Source: JBBIVP01 sp037439705 [NCBI: bacterium] (lineage in GTDB: Bacteria > JBBIVP01). Taken from it: DNA of 24,579 nucleotides. The stretch covers positions 1-24,579 of the forward strand of contig JBBIVP010000008.1 in the NCBI GenBank assembly GCA_037439705.1, given 5' to 3'. Under the pieces are notes generated by a model. It was not told where the DNA came from and searched no databases. It saw nothing but the letters and a program-made list of their open reading frames with translations. Below are positions 17,857 through 24,579 of the stretch, piece after piece (the first letter of the stretch is position 1; the number at the start of each line of letters is the position of its first letter). A program made the position numbers and the translations under genes.

Positions 17857-18918
17857 CTATCCAAGCCTTTTTCTGAAAAGCCCTATTGAAAGAAGAATAA
17901 TAAGAGTGCCTGTTGTAAAAAGGGCGATTGCATCTGGTATGAGGTATTTGAATTCAAGACCTTTTAAAAATATACTCCTTGTTGCCCGGAGAAAGTAATA
18001 GAGGGGATTAATTTTTGCAATAATCTGAAAAAAAACTGGCATGTTTTCAACAGGAAATACAAATCCGGAAAGAATTATAACTGGGAGCATTATAATGAAT
18101 ATAGTCATCATAGCCTGCTGTTCAGTTCTTGATATGATGGAGAAGAAGATTCCTCCTCCAAGGGTATTCAATATGTAAAGGAGGGAGAAAAAGAAAAATG
18201 TGAGAAGTGAACCGCGAAATGGAACATCAAGAACAAATACAGCAACAAGAAATATGACGAGCGTATCAATGAATCCGATTATAACATAAGGAAGTAGTTT
18301 TCCGATAATAAAAGCACTTTCTGAAAGCGGGGTTGTGACTATTGATTCAATTGTTCCCCTTTCCTTTTCCCTTACAATGGATAGTGCGGTAAGAACCATT
18401 GTCATCACCAGGAGTATGGCACCGAAAATGCCTGTTACAAAAAAGTTTTTGCTCTTGAGTTCTTCGTTATAAAGGGTGTGTATTGATAGCCTTGGAGTAA
18501 AAGAAATGGTTGAGGGAGAAAGAAATTCCTCAAAGATAACTCGGGTTATATATGATGCAGTTATTATTGCATTGTTTGAGTTTGTTCCATCAATAATTAT
18601 CTCAGGCGGATTTTTGAAAACCACAATTGCTTCCACCACTCCTTTTCTCATAAGTTCAATTCCCTCATCATAGGATAAAACCTCGCCCTTGAACTGGAAG
18701 TATGGAGAAGAATTCATTATTCCGCCAAATTTGAGGCTCTTTTCCCTGTCTCCTCCTTTGAGCACCACCACAGGAATTTTCTTGACATCAAGGGTTGCAG
18801 CAAGTCCAAGAAGGATTATCTGAAACACGGGTGCAAAGAAAAGTATCGGAAATACCCTTCTATTCCTGCGAAGGTGAATAAACTCCTTCAGAAACACATT
18901 TATAACGCTCTTTATCAT
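17857..18918 (-). CDS. ABC-2 type exporter permease (second copy)
   Basis: A 353-residue inner-membrane permease of the YbhS/YbhR (DrrB-like, ABC2_membrane_3) family. The frame extends to 18996, but the ATG at 18918 is chosen: GAAGGGA lies just ahead, it forms an ATGA overlap with the upstream permease stop, and it then matches that paralogue's length and N-terminus (FLKEFIHLRRNRR versus AWKEFIHILRDKR). One N-terminal helix (about 20-40) precedes a periplasmic domain (about 45-160). Five C-terminal helices follow, with the cytoplasmic loop VREKERGTIESIVTTPL (about 183-199) and SGFVFPVENMP. It is the last gene of the exporter operon and probably pairs with the preceding permease as a heterodimer. 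The cargo is unknown. Confidence 0.87.
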   Translation of the reverse strand: MIKSVINVFLKEFIHLRRNRRVFPILFFAPVFQIILLGLAATLDVKKIPVVVLKGGDREKSLKFGGIMNSSPYFQFKGEVLSYDEGIELMRKGVVEAIVVFKNPPEIIIDGTNSNNAIITASYITRVIFEEFLSPSTISFTPRLSIHTLYNEELKSKNFFVTGIFGAILLVMTMVLTALSIVREKERGTIESIVTTPLSESAFIIGKLLPYVIIGFIDTLVIFLVAVFVLDVPFRGSLLTFFFFSLLYILNTLGGGIFFSIISRTEQQAMMTIFIIMLPVIILSGFVFPVENMPVFFQIIAKINPLYYFLRATRSIFLKGLEFKYLIPDAIALFTTGTLIILLSIGLFRKRLG

Positions 18919-19982
18919 AATTCCCTTCCCAGCCTTATTATGCTTGCGGTAAAAAAGAATAAAAAGAAAATGATGAGAACAAAAACCTCCTTCCACAAAA
19001 ATATGAGTGACGTGCCTTTGAGTATTATGAACCTTATAAGTTTTATGTAATACTTTGTCGGTATCAACCTGCTGTAAAGTTCTTTCGCACCGGGCATGCT
19101 TGTGGTAGGGAAAATGAAGTCTGAAAGAATGAGAGACGGAAGAACAGTAATTATGAAGGTGATAAGCCAGGCAACCATTGTGCTTGCTGTAAGAGTGGAA
19201 ACAAAAATTCCTATGGAGATGCCGGTTGTGATAAAAAGAAAGGTTGAGAATGTTAAAGAGATGAAACTGCCTTCACACCTTACATCAAACAGTAGATAGG
19301 CGAACAGAAGTCCTATCAGGAAATCACACAGCCCTATTAGAATGTATGGAAGAATCTTGCCAGCTATTATTTCTCCGGGGGTGATAGGTGAAACCCTGAG
19401 GGATTCCATTGTCCCTTTTTCCTTCTCCCTTACCACCGCCTGTGCGGTCATTGCAACCGCAAGAACGAAGAGAAATATACCTATGAGACCTGGAACGAAA
19501 AATTTACGAGAACTCAATTCCGGATTGTAAAGGAATTTGAGGCGAGGTCTTCTATTTTCCCTTTCAAATTCGTAAAACATCTGAAACAGATATCCCTGCA
19601 CAATTGTTGCAGAATTACTGTCAGAGCCATCAACGAGAAGGTCAAGGGGAACAGATAGATTTCTCGCAATGGAAGCGTATGTATCTTCTTTTATATTTAT
19701 GAGAATTGTAATTTTTCCTCTCCTTATGAGTTCCTCTCCTTCTTTCAGATTGAGTACGGGAATTAACTCAAAGTAGGTAGAACCCTCTATTTTCCTTTTT
19801 ATATTTTCGCCCACTATTCTATCCTCCTCTATCAAACCGATTTTGATGCGTTTTATGTCAAGAGTAATAGCATATCCAAGAAAGGATACTGTGAATGCAG
19901 GAAACACGAGCGTAAGGATGAACGCCCTTTTATCCCTCAAAATGTGGATGAACTCCTTCCATGCTACTGCAAGAAATCTCAT
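18915..19982 (-). CDS. ABC-2 type exporter permease (first copy)
   Basis: A 355-residue paralogue of the next gene with the same plan: an N-terminal helix (about 20-40), an extracytoplasmic domain (about 45-165), then five or six helices. The loop VREKEKGTMESLRVSPI, the SDFIFPTTSMP segment and the C-terminal hydrophobic tail are all present. The ATG overlaps the ATPase stop by four bases (ATGA). In the family (for example YbhF-YbhS-YbhR with YbhG), two permeases, an ATPase and a membrane-fusion protein form a drug, lipid or ion efflux system reaching toward the outer membrane. An outer-membrane channel such as TolC is not in this window. Confidence 0.87.
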   Translation of the reverse strand: MRFLAVAWKEFIHILRDKRAFILTLVFPAFTVSFLGYAITLDIKRIKIGLIEEDRIVGENIKRKIEGSTYFELIPVLNLKEGEELIRRGKITILINIKEDTYASIARNLSVPLDLLVDGSDSNSATIVQGYLFQMFYEFERENRRPRLKFLYNPELSSRKFFVPGLIGIFLFVLAVAMTAQAVVREKEKGTMESLRVSPITPGEIIAGKILPYILIGLCDFLIGLLFAYLLFDVRCEGSFISLTFSTFLFITTGISIGIFVSTLTASTMVAWLITFIITVLPSLILSDFIFPTTSMPGAKELYSRLIPTKYYIKLIRFIILKGTSLIFLWKEVFVLIIFFLFFFTASIIRLGREL

Positions 19983-20872
19983 TTTATTTCCGAAAGAAAT
20001 GCAAACACATCCTCTATACTGGGTATTACTTCAAAAATTTCCTTTCCTACAGTCCTTTCAACAGCGCTTTTTATTCTTTCGTCTTCTACAATTATGTGTA
20101 TCTCCTCTCCGTATTGATTTACATCTCTCACGCCATCCATTTCCATAAGAATTTTCTTGAGTGATGGAGAAAGTTTTTTCTTTATAGCATAAACCTTTGC
20201 AGAAATTCCCCTTGTTTTAATCTCCTCAGGTGTTCCAAGTGCAACAAGTTTTCCCTTCCACAGAAATCCTATTCTGTCACACCTCTCCGCTTCTTCCATG
20301 TAATGGGTGGTTATAAACAGGGTCTTTCCACTTGCCCTCTCTTCATACAATATGTCCCAGAAAAGCCTTCTTGAAACAGGGTCAACCCCTTGAGTTGGCT
20401 CATCAAGAAAAAGAAGAGGAGGTTCATGAACGAGGGCGTTGGCAAGAGCAAGTCTCTGCCTCCAACCTCCTGAAAGGTTCTCTGCCTTCGTGTTTCTGTA
20501 CTCTTTGAGATTCAGTCTTTCTATTATCTTTTCTGCCATAGTCTCTGCATCTTTCCAGTTATTTATGTAAAGCCTTGAATAGAACATCAGGTTTTCCATA
20601 ACAGTAAGGTCATCATAAAGCCCGAATTTCTGTGACATATATCCAATTCTTTTTTTAACTTCCTCAGGGTTTTTAACAACATGAATTCCAGCCACCTCTG
20701 CCCTGCCAGCGGTAGGCTTGAGTATTCCGCAAAGCATCCTTATAGTTGTTGACTTCCCTGCCCCATTTGGTCCCAAAAGACCGAAAATTTCGCCTTCTTT
20801 TACTTCAAGTGTAAGAGCATCTACAGCAACTATGCGCCCAAATTCCTTTCTCAGATTTTCAGTTTTTATCAT
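19979..20872 (-). CDS. ABC exporter ATPase (YbhF/DrrA-like)
   Basis: A 297-residue nucleotide-binding subunit powering the adjacent permeases. Walker A is GPNGAGKST (34-42). The Q-loop is in GYMSQKFGLYDDLT. The signature is LSGGWRQRLALA, the LSGGW variant typical of YbhF-type exporters. Walker B is LLFLDEPTQGVDP and the switch histidine is in TTHYMEEAERC. Only one ATPase module is present, unlike the double-module YbhF of enteric bacteria. A C-terminal accessory domain of about 75 residues, as in the DrrA group, ends the chain. It overlaps its upstream and downstream genes by ATGA. All catalytic residues are present. Confidence 0.93.
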   Translation of the reverse strand: MIKTENLRKEFGRIVAVDALTLEVKEGEIFGLLGPNGAGKSTTIRMLCGILKPTAGRAEVAGIHVVKNPEEVKKRIGYMSQKFGLYDDLTVMENLMFYSRLYINNWKDAETMAEKIIERLNLKEYRNTKAENLSGGWRQRLALANALVHEPPLLFLDEPTQGVDPVSRRLFWDILYEERASGKTLFITTHYMEEAERCDRIGFLWKGKLVALGTPEEIKTRGISAKVYAIKKKLSPSLKKILMEMDGVRDVNQYGEEIHIIVEDERIKSAVERTVGKEIFEVIPSIEDVFAFLSEIK

Positions 20873-21702
20873 TTCGGGAGACTAACCTTCACAAATTCTC
20901 CAGTGTTAAATCCTGACTCATCAGGAATTTTTACCCTGAACTCGTAGTGAAGGATATCCCTTTCACTGTCCGAGACAAAATACCTCGGCGTAAATTCAGG
21001 TTCCGAAGAAATAAAGTAAATTTTTCCTTTCAAAAAATGCTTTCCCTTTTTGACATCCACTTCTCTGTCAACCTTCACAACATCAAGTGCACTTTCTGAT
21101 GCATAGCACCTAAGATATTTTTCACCCTTCAATTCCACCTTTACGAGAATTAAACTTGGAATTGCAACTTCTCCTTCATCAACAGTAATTTCAACAACCC
21201 TCCCATCTTTAGGACTTGTAATTTTCCCATCCTTTATCTTTTTTTCAAGGAGTTCCTTTCTTGTGATTCCTGCGGAAATTTTTTTATTCAGACTTCTGAT
21301 TTCCTCCTCCGTAGTTTTTTCCTTAAGTTCAAGTTCCTCAACATTCATCCTTGATGCGCCACCCGCCTTCTCAAGTTCTCTTGACCTGTCAAGATTTTTC
21401 CTTATGTAGGAAAGGAGAGCCTTTAATTTTTCAATCTGATGAAGAGACGATTCTATTTCGTCTCCAATAGACCTCAACTCTATTTCCATATCTTCCGTAT
21501 CAAGCTCAATTATAACCTCTCCGTTTTTTACATTACTCCCCTCTTCAACAGCAATCCTTTTAACCTTTGCAGGATAAGAAGCTGATAACTCTACATATTT
21601 TCCCTCAACCCTGCATGTGAAAGAAAGTTCATCTCTTTTATTACATCTGATTATACATACAACTAAAGCGAGAATTAAAAAGAAAAATACCCTTCTTTGC
21701 AT
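20869..21702 (-). CDS. HlyD/YbhG-like periplasmic membrane-fusion protein of the ABC exporter
   Basis: A 277-residue adaptor, first gene of the exporter operon. An N-terminal hydrophobic segment (about 4-19) is a signal anchor; the CIIRC stretch does not make a good lipobox because Arg precedes the second Cys. The biotinyl-lipoyl half-motif SYPAKVKRIAVEEGSNVKNG (43-62) is followed by a helical hairpin (about 75-165, Glu/Lys rich coiled coil). The second lipoyl half, ITSPKDGRVVEITVDEGEV, and a beta-barrel tail follow. This is the usual order for YbhG-type fusion proteins, with a somewhat short hairpin. The gene has no Shine-Dalgarno site, but a promoter is placed for a leaderless start. The stop overlaps the ATPase start. 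Confidence 0.88.
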   Translation of the reverse strand: MQRRVFFFLILALVVCIIRCNKRDELSFTCRVEGKYVELSASYPAKVKRIAVEEGSNVKNGEVIIELDTEDMEIELRSIGDEIESSLHQIEKLKALLSYIRKNLDRSRELEKAGGASRMNVEELELKEKTTEEEIRSLNKKISAGITRKELLEKKIKDGKITSPKDGRVVEITVDEGEVAIPSLILVKVELKGEKYLRCYASESALDVVKVDREVDVKKGKHFLKGKIYFISSEPEFTPRYFVSDSERDILHYEFRVKIPDESGFNTGEFVKVSLPK

Positions 21703-21708
21703 AATGTC

Positions 21709-21737
21709 ATTTTATGGCATCTCACAAATGGGTTCAA
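21709..21737 (-). promoter_or_regulatory. Leaderless promoter of the ABC exporter operon
   Basis: On the minus strand TTGAAC (21737-21732), a 17-base spacer and TAAAAT (21714-21709) are followed by six bases and the ATG at 21702. Transcription is predicted to begin at or one base from the start codon, and no ribosome site is visible. Confidence 0.55.
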
Positions 21738-21786
21738 TCAAATTTGTGGCATTCTTCAATTAAAATTTTTTGCACCGTTCAAAAAA

Positions 21787-22521
21787 TTATTTCTTTATGT
21801 GTTTTTTTATCTTTTCAATAAGTTCAAGGGCTTTTATTCTGTCCCAGGTGAACCAGTCTGCATAATAGGTGGGATTTGTAATTGAAAGAACCATTTCTGC
21901 GGTTTTGAGTGCCTCTTCAAATCTTTTCTGTTTGTAAAGGTTTAAGGCGAGGTCGTAATAGGAAAGGGTATAATTTGGGTCAACCTCAATAGCCTTTCTC
22001 AGAATCTCTTCTGACCTTTTTAAATCTCCTCCAAGAAAAGAGGGAAGTTCGCAGTAAAAAGCTCCGAGCCCATCAAGGATCATAGCATCATCGGGCTTGA
22101 GTTCGTTAGCCCTTTTTATGTGTCTTTTCAGGTCGGAAAGGGTTTTGAGGCTGAATAAAGTTCCCTTGAGTTGCTGAAGCCTTGCAAGGTTTGCAAAATA
22201 CCAGAAATGTCCCATCGCATATTTTTCGTCTACATTTATTGCCTTCTCAGCCCACTTCATTCCTTCTTCATAAACTTTTTCCCTCTCTTTTTCATTCTTT
22301 GGAACAAGGTCCCCGTAGGTGAGAAGCGCTCTTGAAATCATTATCATCGGATATGGGTCAGAAGGATTTTTCTCAAGGGCTTTTTTGTAGAGTTCTATGC
22401 TTTTCTCAAGTTTTGGAAGGTCCTCGTGATAAGAAAAGAATACATCGTCTGCATTTTTGATTATACTGGCGTATTCGCTTTCTAAACCAATGAGAAGGAT
22501 TACAAATAATACTTCTTTCAC
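21787..22521 (-). CDS. TPR protein, TatT-like (TRAP-associated family)
   Basis: A 244-residue protein with a short hydrophobic N-terminus (about 3-13, possible signal peptide) and four or five tetratricopeptide-like helical pairs. Examples are the segment around SIELYKKALEKNPSDPY and the last one around RFEEALKTAEMVL. The stretch LPSFLGGDLKRSEEILRKAI (about 156-175) resembles the LP-LGG motif of TatT, the periplasmic TPR partner of TRAP transporters. No TRAP transporter genes are visible, so a different scaffold role is possible. The start is GTG at 22521, overlapping a TGA at 22518-22520 that closes the reading frame of the FadL-type gene. This coupling strongly suggests the barrel gene once ran to that point. 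No strong ribosome site is present. Confidence 0.75.
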   Translation of the reverse strand: MKEVLFVILLIGLESEYASIIKNADDVFFSYHEDLPKLEKSIELYKKALEKNPSDPYPMIMISRALLTYGDLVPKNEKEREKVYEEGMKWAEKAINVDEKYAMGHFWYFANLARLQQLKGTLFSLKTLSDLKRHIKRANELKPDDAMILDGLGAFYCELPSFLGGDLKRSEEILRKAIEVDPNYTLSYYDLALNLYKQKRFEEALKTAEMVLSITNPTYYADWFTWDRIKALELIEKIKKHIKK

Positions 22522-22706
22522 AATCTAAACCCTATAGCGATATCACCCTTTAATCCCTCAGCTGAATAACTTCCGTTTGCAGGAGGGGAAATTTGAGAAT
22601 TTTTTACATTCCTCCCAAATGGGATGTAGAAATTGAGATTTCCGCTCACGAACAGATTTTTTGAGATTTCAAAAAGAGCACCAGTGAGCAGTTCAAGTTT
22701 GTCAAA
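22518..22706 (-). pseudogene. Severed C-terminal segment of the FadL-type barrel gene
   Basis: Directly after the TAA at 22709-22707 the same frame stays open for 62 sense codons to TGA at 22520-22518. The encoded stretch begins FDKLELLTGALFEISKNLF and ends KGDIAIGFRL, with alternating hydrophobic residues typical of the last strands of an outer-membrane barrel and a plausible C-terminal assembly signal. Its TGA overlaps the GTG of the next gene in the same GTGA style used at the start of the barrel gene. There is no start codon or ribosome site of its own at its head. It reads as the original end of the barrel, cut off by one nonsense codon, or made only by readthrough. Confidence 0.75.
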
Positions 22707-23801
22707 TTAAAGGTTCATAACGGAAAGATGTGTATCCGAAATTACGCTCTGGTCGTATGCTCCTCCAACAAGAAATGTCCATCTTCTCAAAGGTTTATAC
22801 CTTGCATCAATTTTTATAGAAATGGCATCTTTAAAGTTAACAGTATAATCCCTGTTTTCTATCAAACCGATATCCACCTCTCTTCCTGTTTCTCTATCCA
22901 TTCCGTTTTTTATTCTTATTTTCATTTTTTCGTAATAACTCCAGTCAAACCACTGAAAGGCGAGATTAAACTCAAGTCTTTTCATAGGTCTTACCTTTGC
23001 CCCAAAACTCAAAAACATTGGATAGTCTATCTCTACATCCGCCTCTCCAGTTATGTCGTGGGATTTGAATGAGAAATCAAAAAGTTCTTTGGTATACTCT
23101 GTTGCATAAAACCTGTACTTCCCGCTGTGAACCACATCCATGGGACTGGTATATGAAATTCCTATATCAAGGAACTCAAGAGGTCTTATAAATAGTCCCA
23201 GAGAGTAGCCCAGCGCAATTCCGTTCATATCCTTAAATTCATACTTTCCTTCATTTGATGGCACTTCATCGGGTCCCATAAGAAGGGTGCTTCCTGTTGC
23301 ATAAAACCTTCCAAATCCTATATTTAGAGAAGAACCGATGGATAAAAAATCTGTTATTCTCACAGAGATAGAGGGTGAGAGGTTCATAAGGTAATTTTCT
23401 CCATCAACTCCATGAAATTTCTGCGGTCCTTCTTCTGGATAATGGGCGGACGCTCCAAATGGAATATAAAAGGCAATCCCTCCTGATAAAGATTTTATAA
23501 ATCCATTTATTTCTCGTGTATAACTGATGCCCACGAAAGGGAGATAGTCGGTTCCTGTGTATCTCACGGTTTCGTAGGAATCTCCACTCCTTTTGTATCT
23601 CGTCCTGAAATAAAAGACTGAAAGGTCAAGGAATCCGTTGATTCCACGAGAAAAGGAGATAGCTGATGGATTCCAGTAGATGGAAGCAAGGTTTATGTCG
23701 GCGGGTGAAGAAAAATTGCCACCAGTATCAGGAATGGTATAGCCATTAGCCATTACCTCAGCAGGAATAATAAGGAGCAATAGAAAGACAATTTTCTTCA
23801 C
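22707..23801 (-). CDS. FadL/OMPP1-type outer-membrane transport protein, ended early by in-frame TAA
   Basis: The reading frame to the first stop encodes 364 residues. A signal peptide ends near AEVMA (about residue 18), and the mature chain begins NGYTIPDTGG, like the FadL hatch, followed by ASIYWNPSAISF, a family hallmark. Repeated beta strands rich in Tyr/Phe run through GLFIRPLEFLDIGISYTSPM and FNLAFQWFDWSYY to VGGAYDQSVISD. FadL-type proteins let hydrophobic compounds such as long-chain acids or aromatics across the outer membrane. The TAA at 22709-22707 removes the last 62 codons, so the protein as read lacks its closing strands and should not assemble. Start is GTG (GTGA overlap with nitroreductase), with GGAGGAG upstream. 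It may be a recent pseudogene, a sequencing error or a readthrough case. Confidence 0.8.
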   Translation of the reverse strand: MKKIVFLLLLIIPAEVMANGYTIPDTGGNFSSPADINLASIYWNPSAISFSRGINGFLDLSVFYFRTRYKRSGDSYETVRYTGTDYLPFVGISYTREINGFIKSLSGGIAFYIPFGASAHYPEEGPQKFHGVDGENYLMNLSPSISVRITDFLSIGSSLNIGFGRFYATGSTLLMGPDEVPSNEGKYEFKDMNGIALGYSLGLFIRPLEFLDIGISYTSPMDVVHSGKYRFYATEYTKELFDFSFKSHDITGEADVEIDYPMFLSFGAKVRPMKRLEFNLAFQWFDWSYYEKMKIRIKNGMDRETGREVDIGLIENRDYTVNFKDAISIKIDARYKPLRRWTFLVGGAYDQSVISDTHLSVMNL

Positions 23802-24313
23802 CTTATCTCCTCCACCACATTTTTCAATGGAATTCTGGAAGGAGTTTCAGGATATTCTGCTGGATAACCAACTGGAATGATGGCAACCGGTCTTAAATGG
23901 GCTGGAAGGGAAAGGGCATCAGCAACCTTCCTTTCGTCAAATGCTCCCACCCAGCATGTCCCAAGTCCCTTTGAAACTGCATAAAGCATCATGTTTTGAA
24001 TTGCTGCAGCAGTGGATTGAAGGCAGTAAAGGTTCCTTCCTCTCTCTCCGTATGGAGATGTTCTTTTTAAGTCTGCACAAACAACAATGCAGACAGGAGC
24101 TTCAGCAATGAATTCCTGTCTCAATGCATAAAGTGCAATCTTCTCTTTCAGGTTTTCATTTTTTATCAGGTAAAATTTCCATGGCTGAAGGTTTCCTTCG
24201 GATGGAGCAAGGATAGCGCATTCAAGCATTTCCTTTATGATTCCATCGTCAATCTCTTTTTTCAGAAACATCCTTATGCTTCTCCTCTTTTTTATTGCTG
24301 AAACCACATCCAT
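23798..24313 (-). CDS. Nitroreductase-family FMN oxidoreductase
   Basis: A 171-residue FMN enzyme of the nitroreductase superfamily, which uses NAD(P)H to reduce nitro compounds, quinones, enones or related acceptors. The N-terminus VVSAIKKRRSIRMFLKKEI has the RRS-R FMN phosphate-binding pattern. APSEGNLQPWKFYLI (about 36-50) is the second FMN contact. The C-terminal GLGTCWVGAFDERKVADAL and IIPVGYPAEYPETPSRIPL close the family signature. Length is at the short end of the family. First gene of the operon with the FadL-type barrel and the TPR protein; its TGA overlaps the GTG of the barrel gene. The start ATG has no ribosome site, but a -10 lies seven bases upstream. Substrate is unknown; an imported hydrophobic compound is possible (inference). 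Confidence 0.9.
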   Translation of the reverse strand: MDVVSAIKKRRSIRMFLKKEIDDGIIKEMLECAILAPSEGNLQPWKFYLIKNENLKEKIALYALRQEFIAEAPVCIVVCADLKRTSPYGERGRNLYCLQSTAAAIQNMMLYAVSKGLGTCWVGAFDERKVADALSLPAHLRPVAIIPVGYPAEYPETPSRIPLKNVVEEIR

Positions 24314-24320
24314 TGATTTT

Positions 24321-24349
24321 ATTATTTCACAGCAATTTTATATTTTCAA
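24321..24349 (-). promoter_or_regulatory. Leaderless promoter of the nitroreductase-FadL-TPR operon
   Basis: On the minus strand TTGAAA (24349-24344), a 17-base spacer and AATAAT (24326-24321) are followed by seven bases to the ATG at 24313. Predicted transcription starts at the ATG itself or one base before it. The stretch before the ATG is only A/T plus one C, with no ribosome site. Confidence 0.5.
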
Positions 24350-24380
24350 TTATTAAGGGCTATCTCAAAGAGTCCAACGG

Positions 24381-24409
24381 TTGACTTTTGCTGGGTTATT
24401 TTATATTAT
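24381..24409 (+). promoter_or_regulatory. Candidate plus-strand promoter near the right edge
   Basis: TTGACT (24381-24386), a 17-base spacer and TATTAT (24404-24409) point rightward, back-to-back with the nitroreductase promoter. Start is expected near 24416, ten bases before the ATG at 24426. Confidence 0.4.
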
Positions 24410-24425
24410 TTTGGCAGTTAGTGCT

Positions 24426-24527
24426 ATGAACGAAAAAGAAATAACGACAGTTAAGGAGATTTCAAAATTACGCCTGGACATAGAGATAAAATATGGACAA
24501 GAAAACTTTAATACAAAAACAAATTAA
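24426..24527 (+). CDS. Short ORF of 33 residues, uncertain
   Basis: Starts at the first ATG after the candidate promoter. The product MNEKEITTVKEISKLRLDIE continues to residue 33 and ends in TAA. It is charged, has no recognisable motif and may be a leader peptide or a chance frame. It overlaps the following ATG frame by 35 bases. No ribosome site precedes it. Confidence 0.25.
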   Translation: MNEKEITTVKEISKLRLDIEIKYGQENFNTKTN

Positions 24528-24579
24528 ACAAGCTACAATGTTTGGAACTTACGAGTTTCCATCTTATGAAGAGATAATG
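24493..24579 (+). CDS. Start of an ORF running off the window, unrecognised
   Basis: Twenty-nine codons from ATG to the window end remain open. The product begins MDKKTLIQKQIKQATMFGTY and goes on FPSYEEIM. A weak AGAG lies nine bases upstream. No family can be named from so short a piece, and the true start could be the later ATG at 24538. It probably belongs to a rightward gene served by the promoter at 24381-24409. Confidence 0.35.
   Translation, partial: MDKKTLIQKQIKQATMFGTYEFPSYEEIM

Noticed and set aside
18919-18996. Longer permease starting at 18996
   Set aside because: The extension is an out-of-frame reading of the preceding permease, and a ribosome site with ATGA overlap marks 18918.
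21764-21788. AATTTTTTG/CAAAAAATT hairpin after the TPR gene as a terminator
   Set aside because: Nine pairs but only one G-C, and no U-tract follows on the minus strand; it may be chance in AT-rich DNA.

Overview
The window looks like chromosomal DNA from an anaerobic, diderm (two-membrane) bacterium of a deep or poorly sampled lineage. Outer-membrane parts are visible: a Pal-type OmpA lipoprotein and a FadL-type barrel. Coding strands are purine-rich and arginine is written mostly as AGA/AGG, as is common in thermophiles. ADP-forming acyl-CoA synthetase, a giant 2-hydroxyacyl-CoA dehydratase-activase-type Fe-S protein, NADH dehydrogenase subunit N and a flavinylated membrane electron-transfer protein all point to fermentative or respiratory anaerobic energy metabolism. 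The phylum cannot be fixed from this sequence. No phage, IS element, CRISPR array or rRNA was seen.

Layout. 1-657 is the 3' end of nuoN. 673-2622 (minus) encodes an unusual methyltransferase/ATP-grasp fusion. 2623-3000 is noncoding with outward promoters, and 3001-4146 is an FMN-binding, CX3CP membrane protein. 6698-4262 (minus) is a three-gene operon: beta-grasp MoaD/ThiS-like protein, monoacylglycerol-lipase-like hydrolase, WbaP-type sugar-phosphate transferase. 6914-9014 holds the beta and alpha subunits of ADP-forming acetyl/acyl-CoA synthetase, followed by tRNA-Ser(GGA), a COG2509-type FAD dehydrogenase and a small Cys-rich protein of unknown function. 12675-10863 (minus) is obg-truA. 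12785-16855 is the 1356-residue activase-type protein. 17784-16859 (minus) is a tautomerase overlapping a Pal-like lipoprotein gene. 21702-17857 (minus) is an ABC-2 exporter operon (membrane-fusion protein, ATPase, two permeases) joined by four-base ATGA overlaps. 24313-21787 (minus) is nitroreductase, FadL-type barrel and TatT-like TPR protein, joined by GTGA overlaps. The last 150 bases carry a possible plus-strand promoter and the start of one or two uncertain ORFs.

Two points stand out. First, the FadL-type gene is cut by one in-frame TAA, 62 sense codons before a second stop that overlaps the start of the next gene. The severed part still reads as barrel strands. Second, several unrelated genes (obg, the giant activase-type gene, the exporter operon, the nitroreductase operon and probably the acyl-CoA synthetase operon) have no Shine-Dalgarno sequence but carry a sigma70-like -35/-10 pair placed so that transcription would start at or within a base or so of the start codon. 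Others (3001, 6698, 17596, 18918, 23801) have good Shine-Dalgarno sites. The genome therefore seems to mix leaderless and SD-led initiation.
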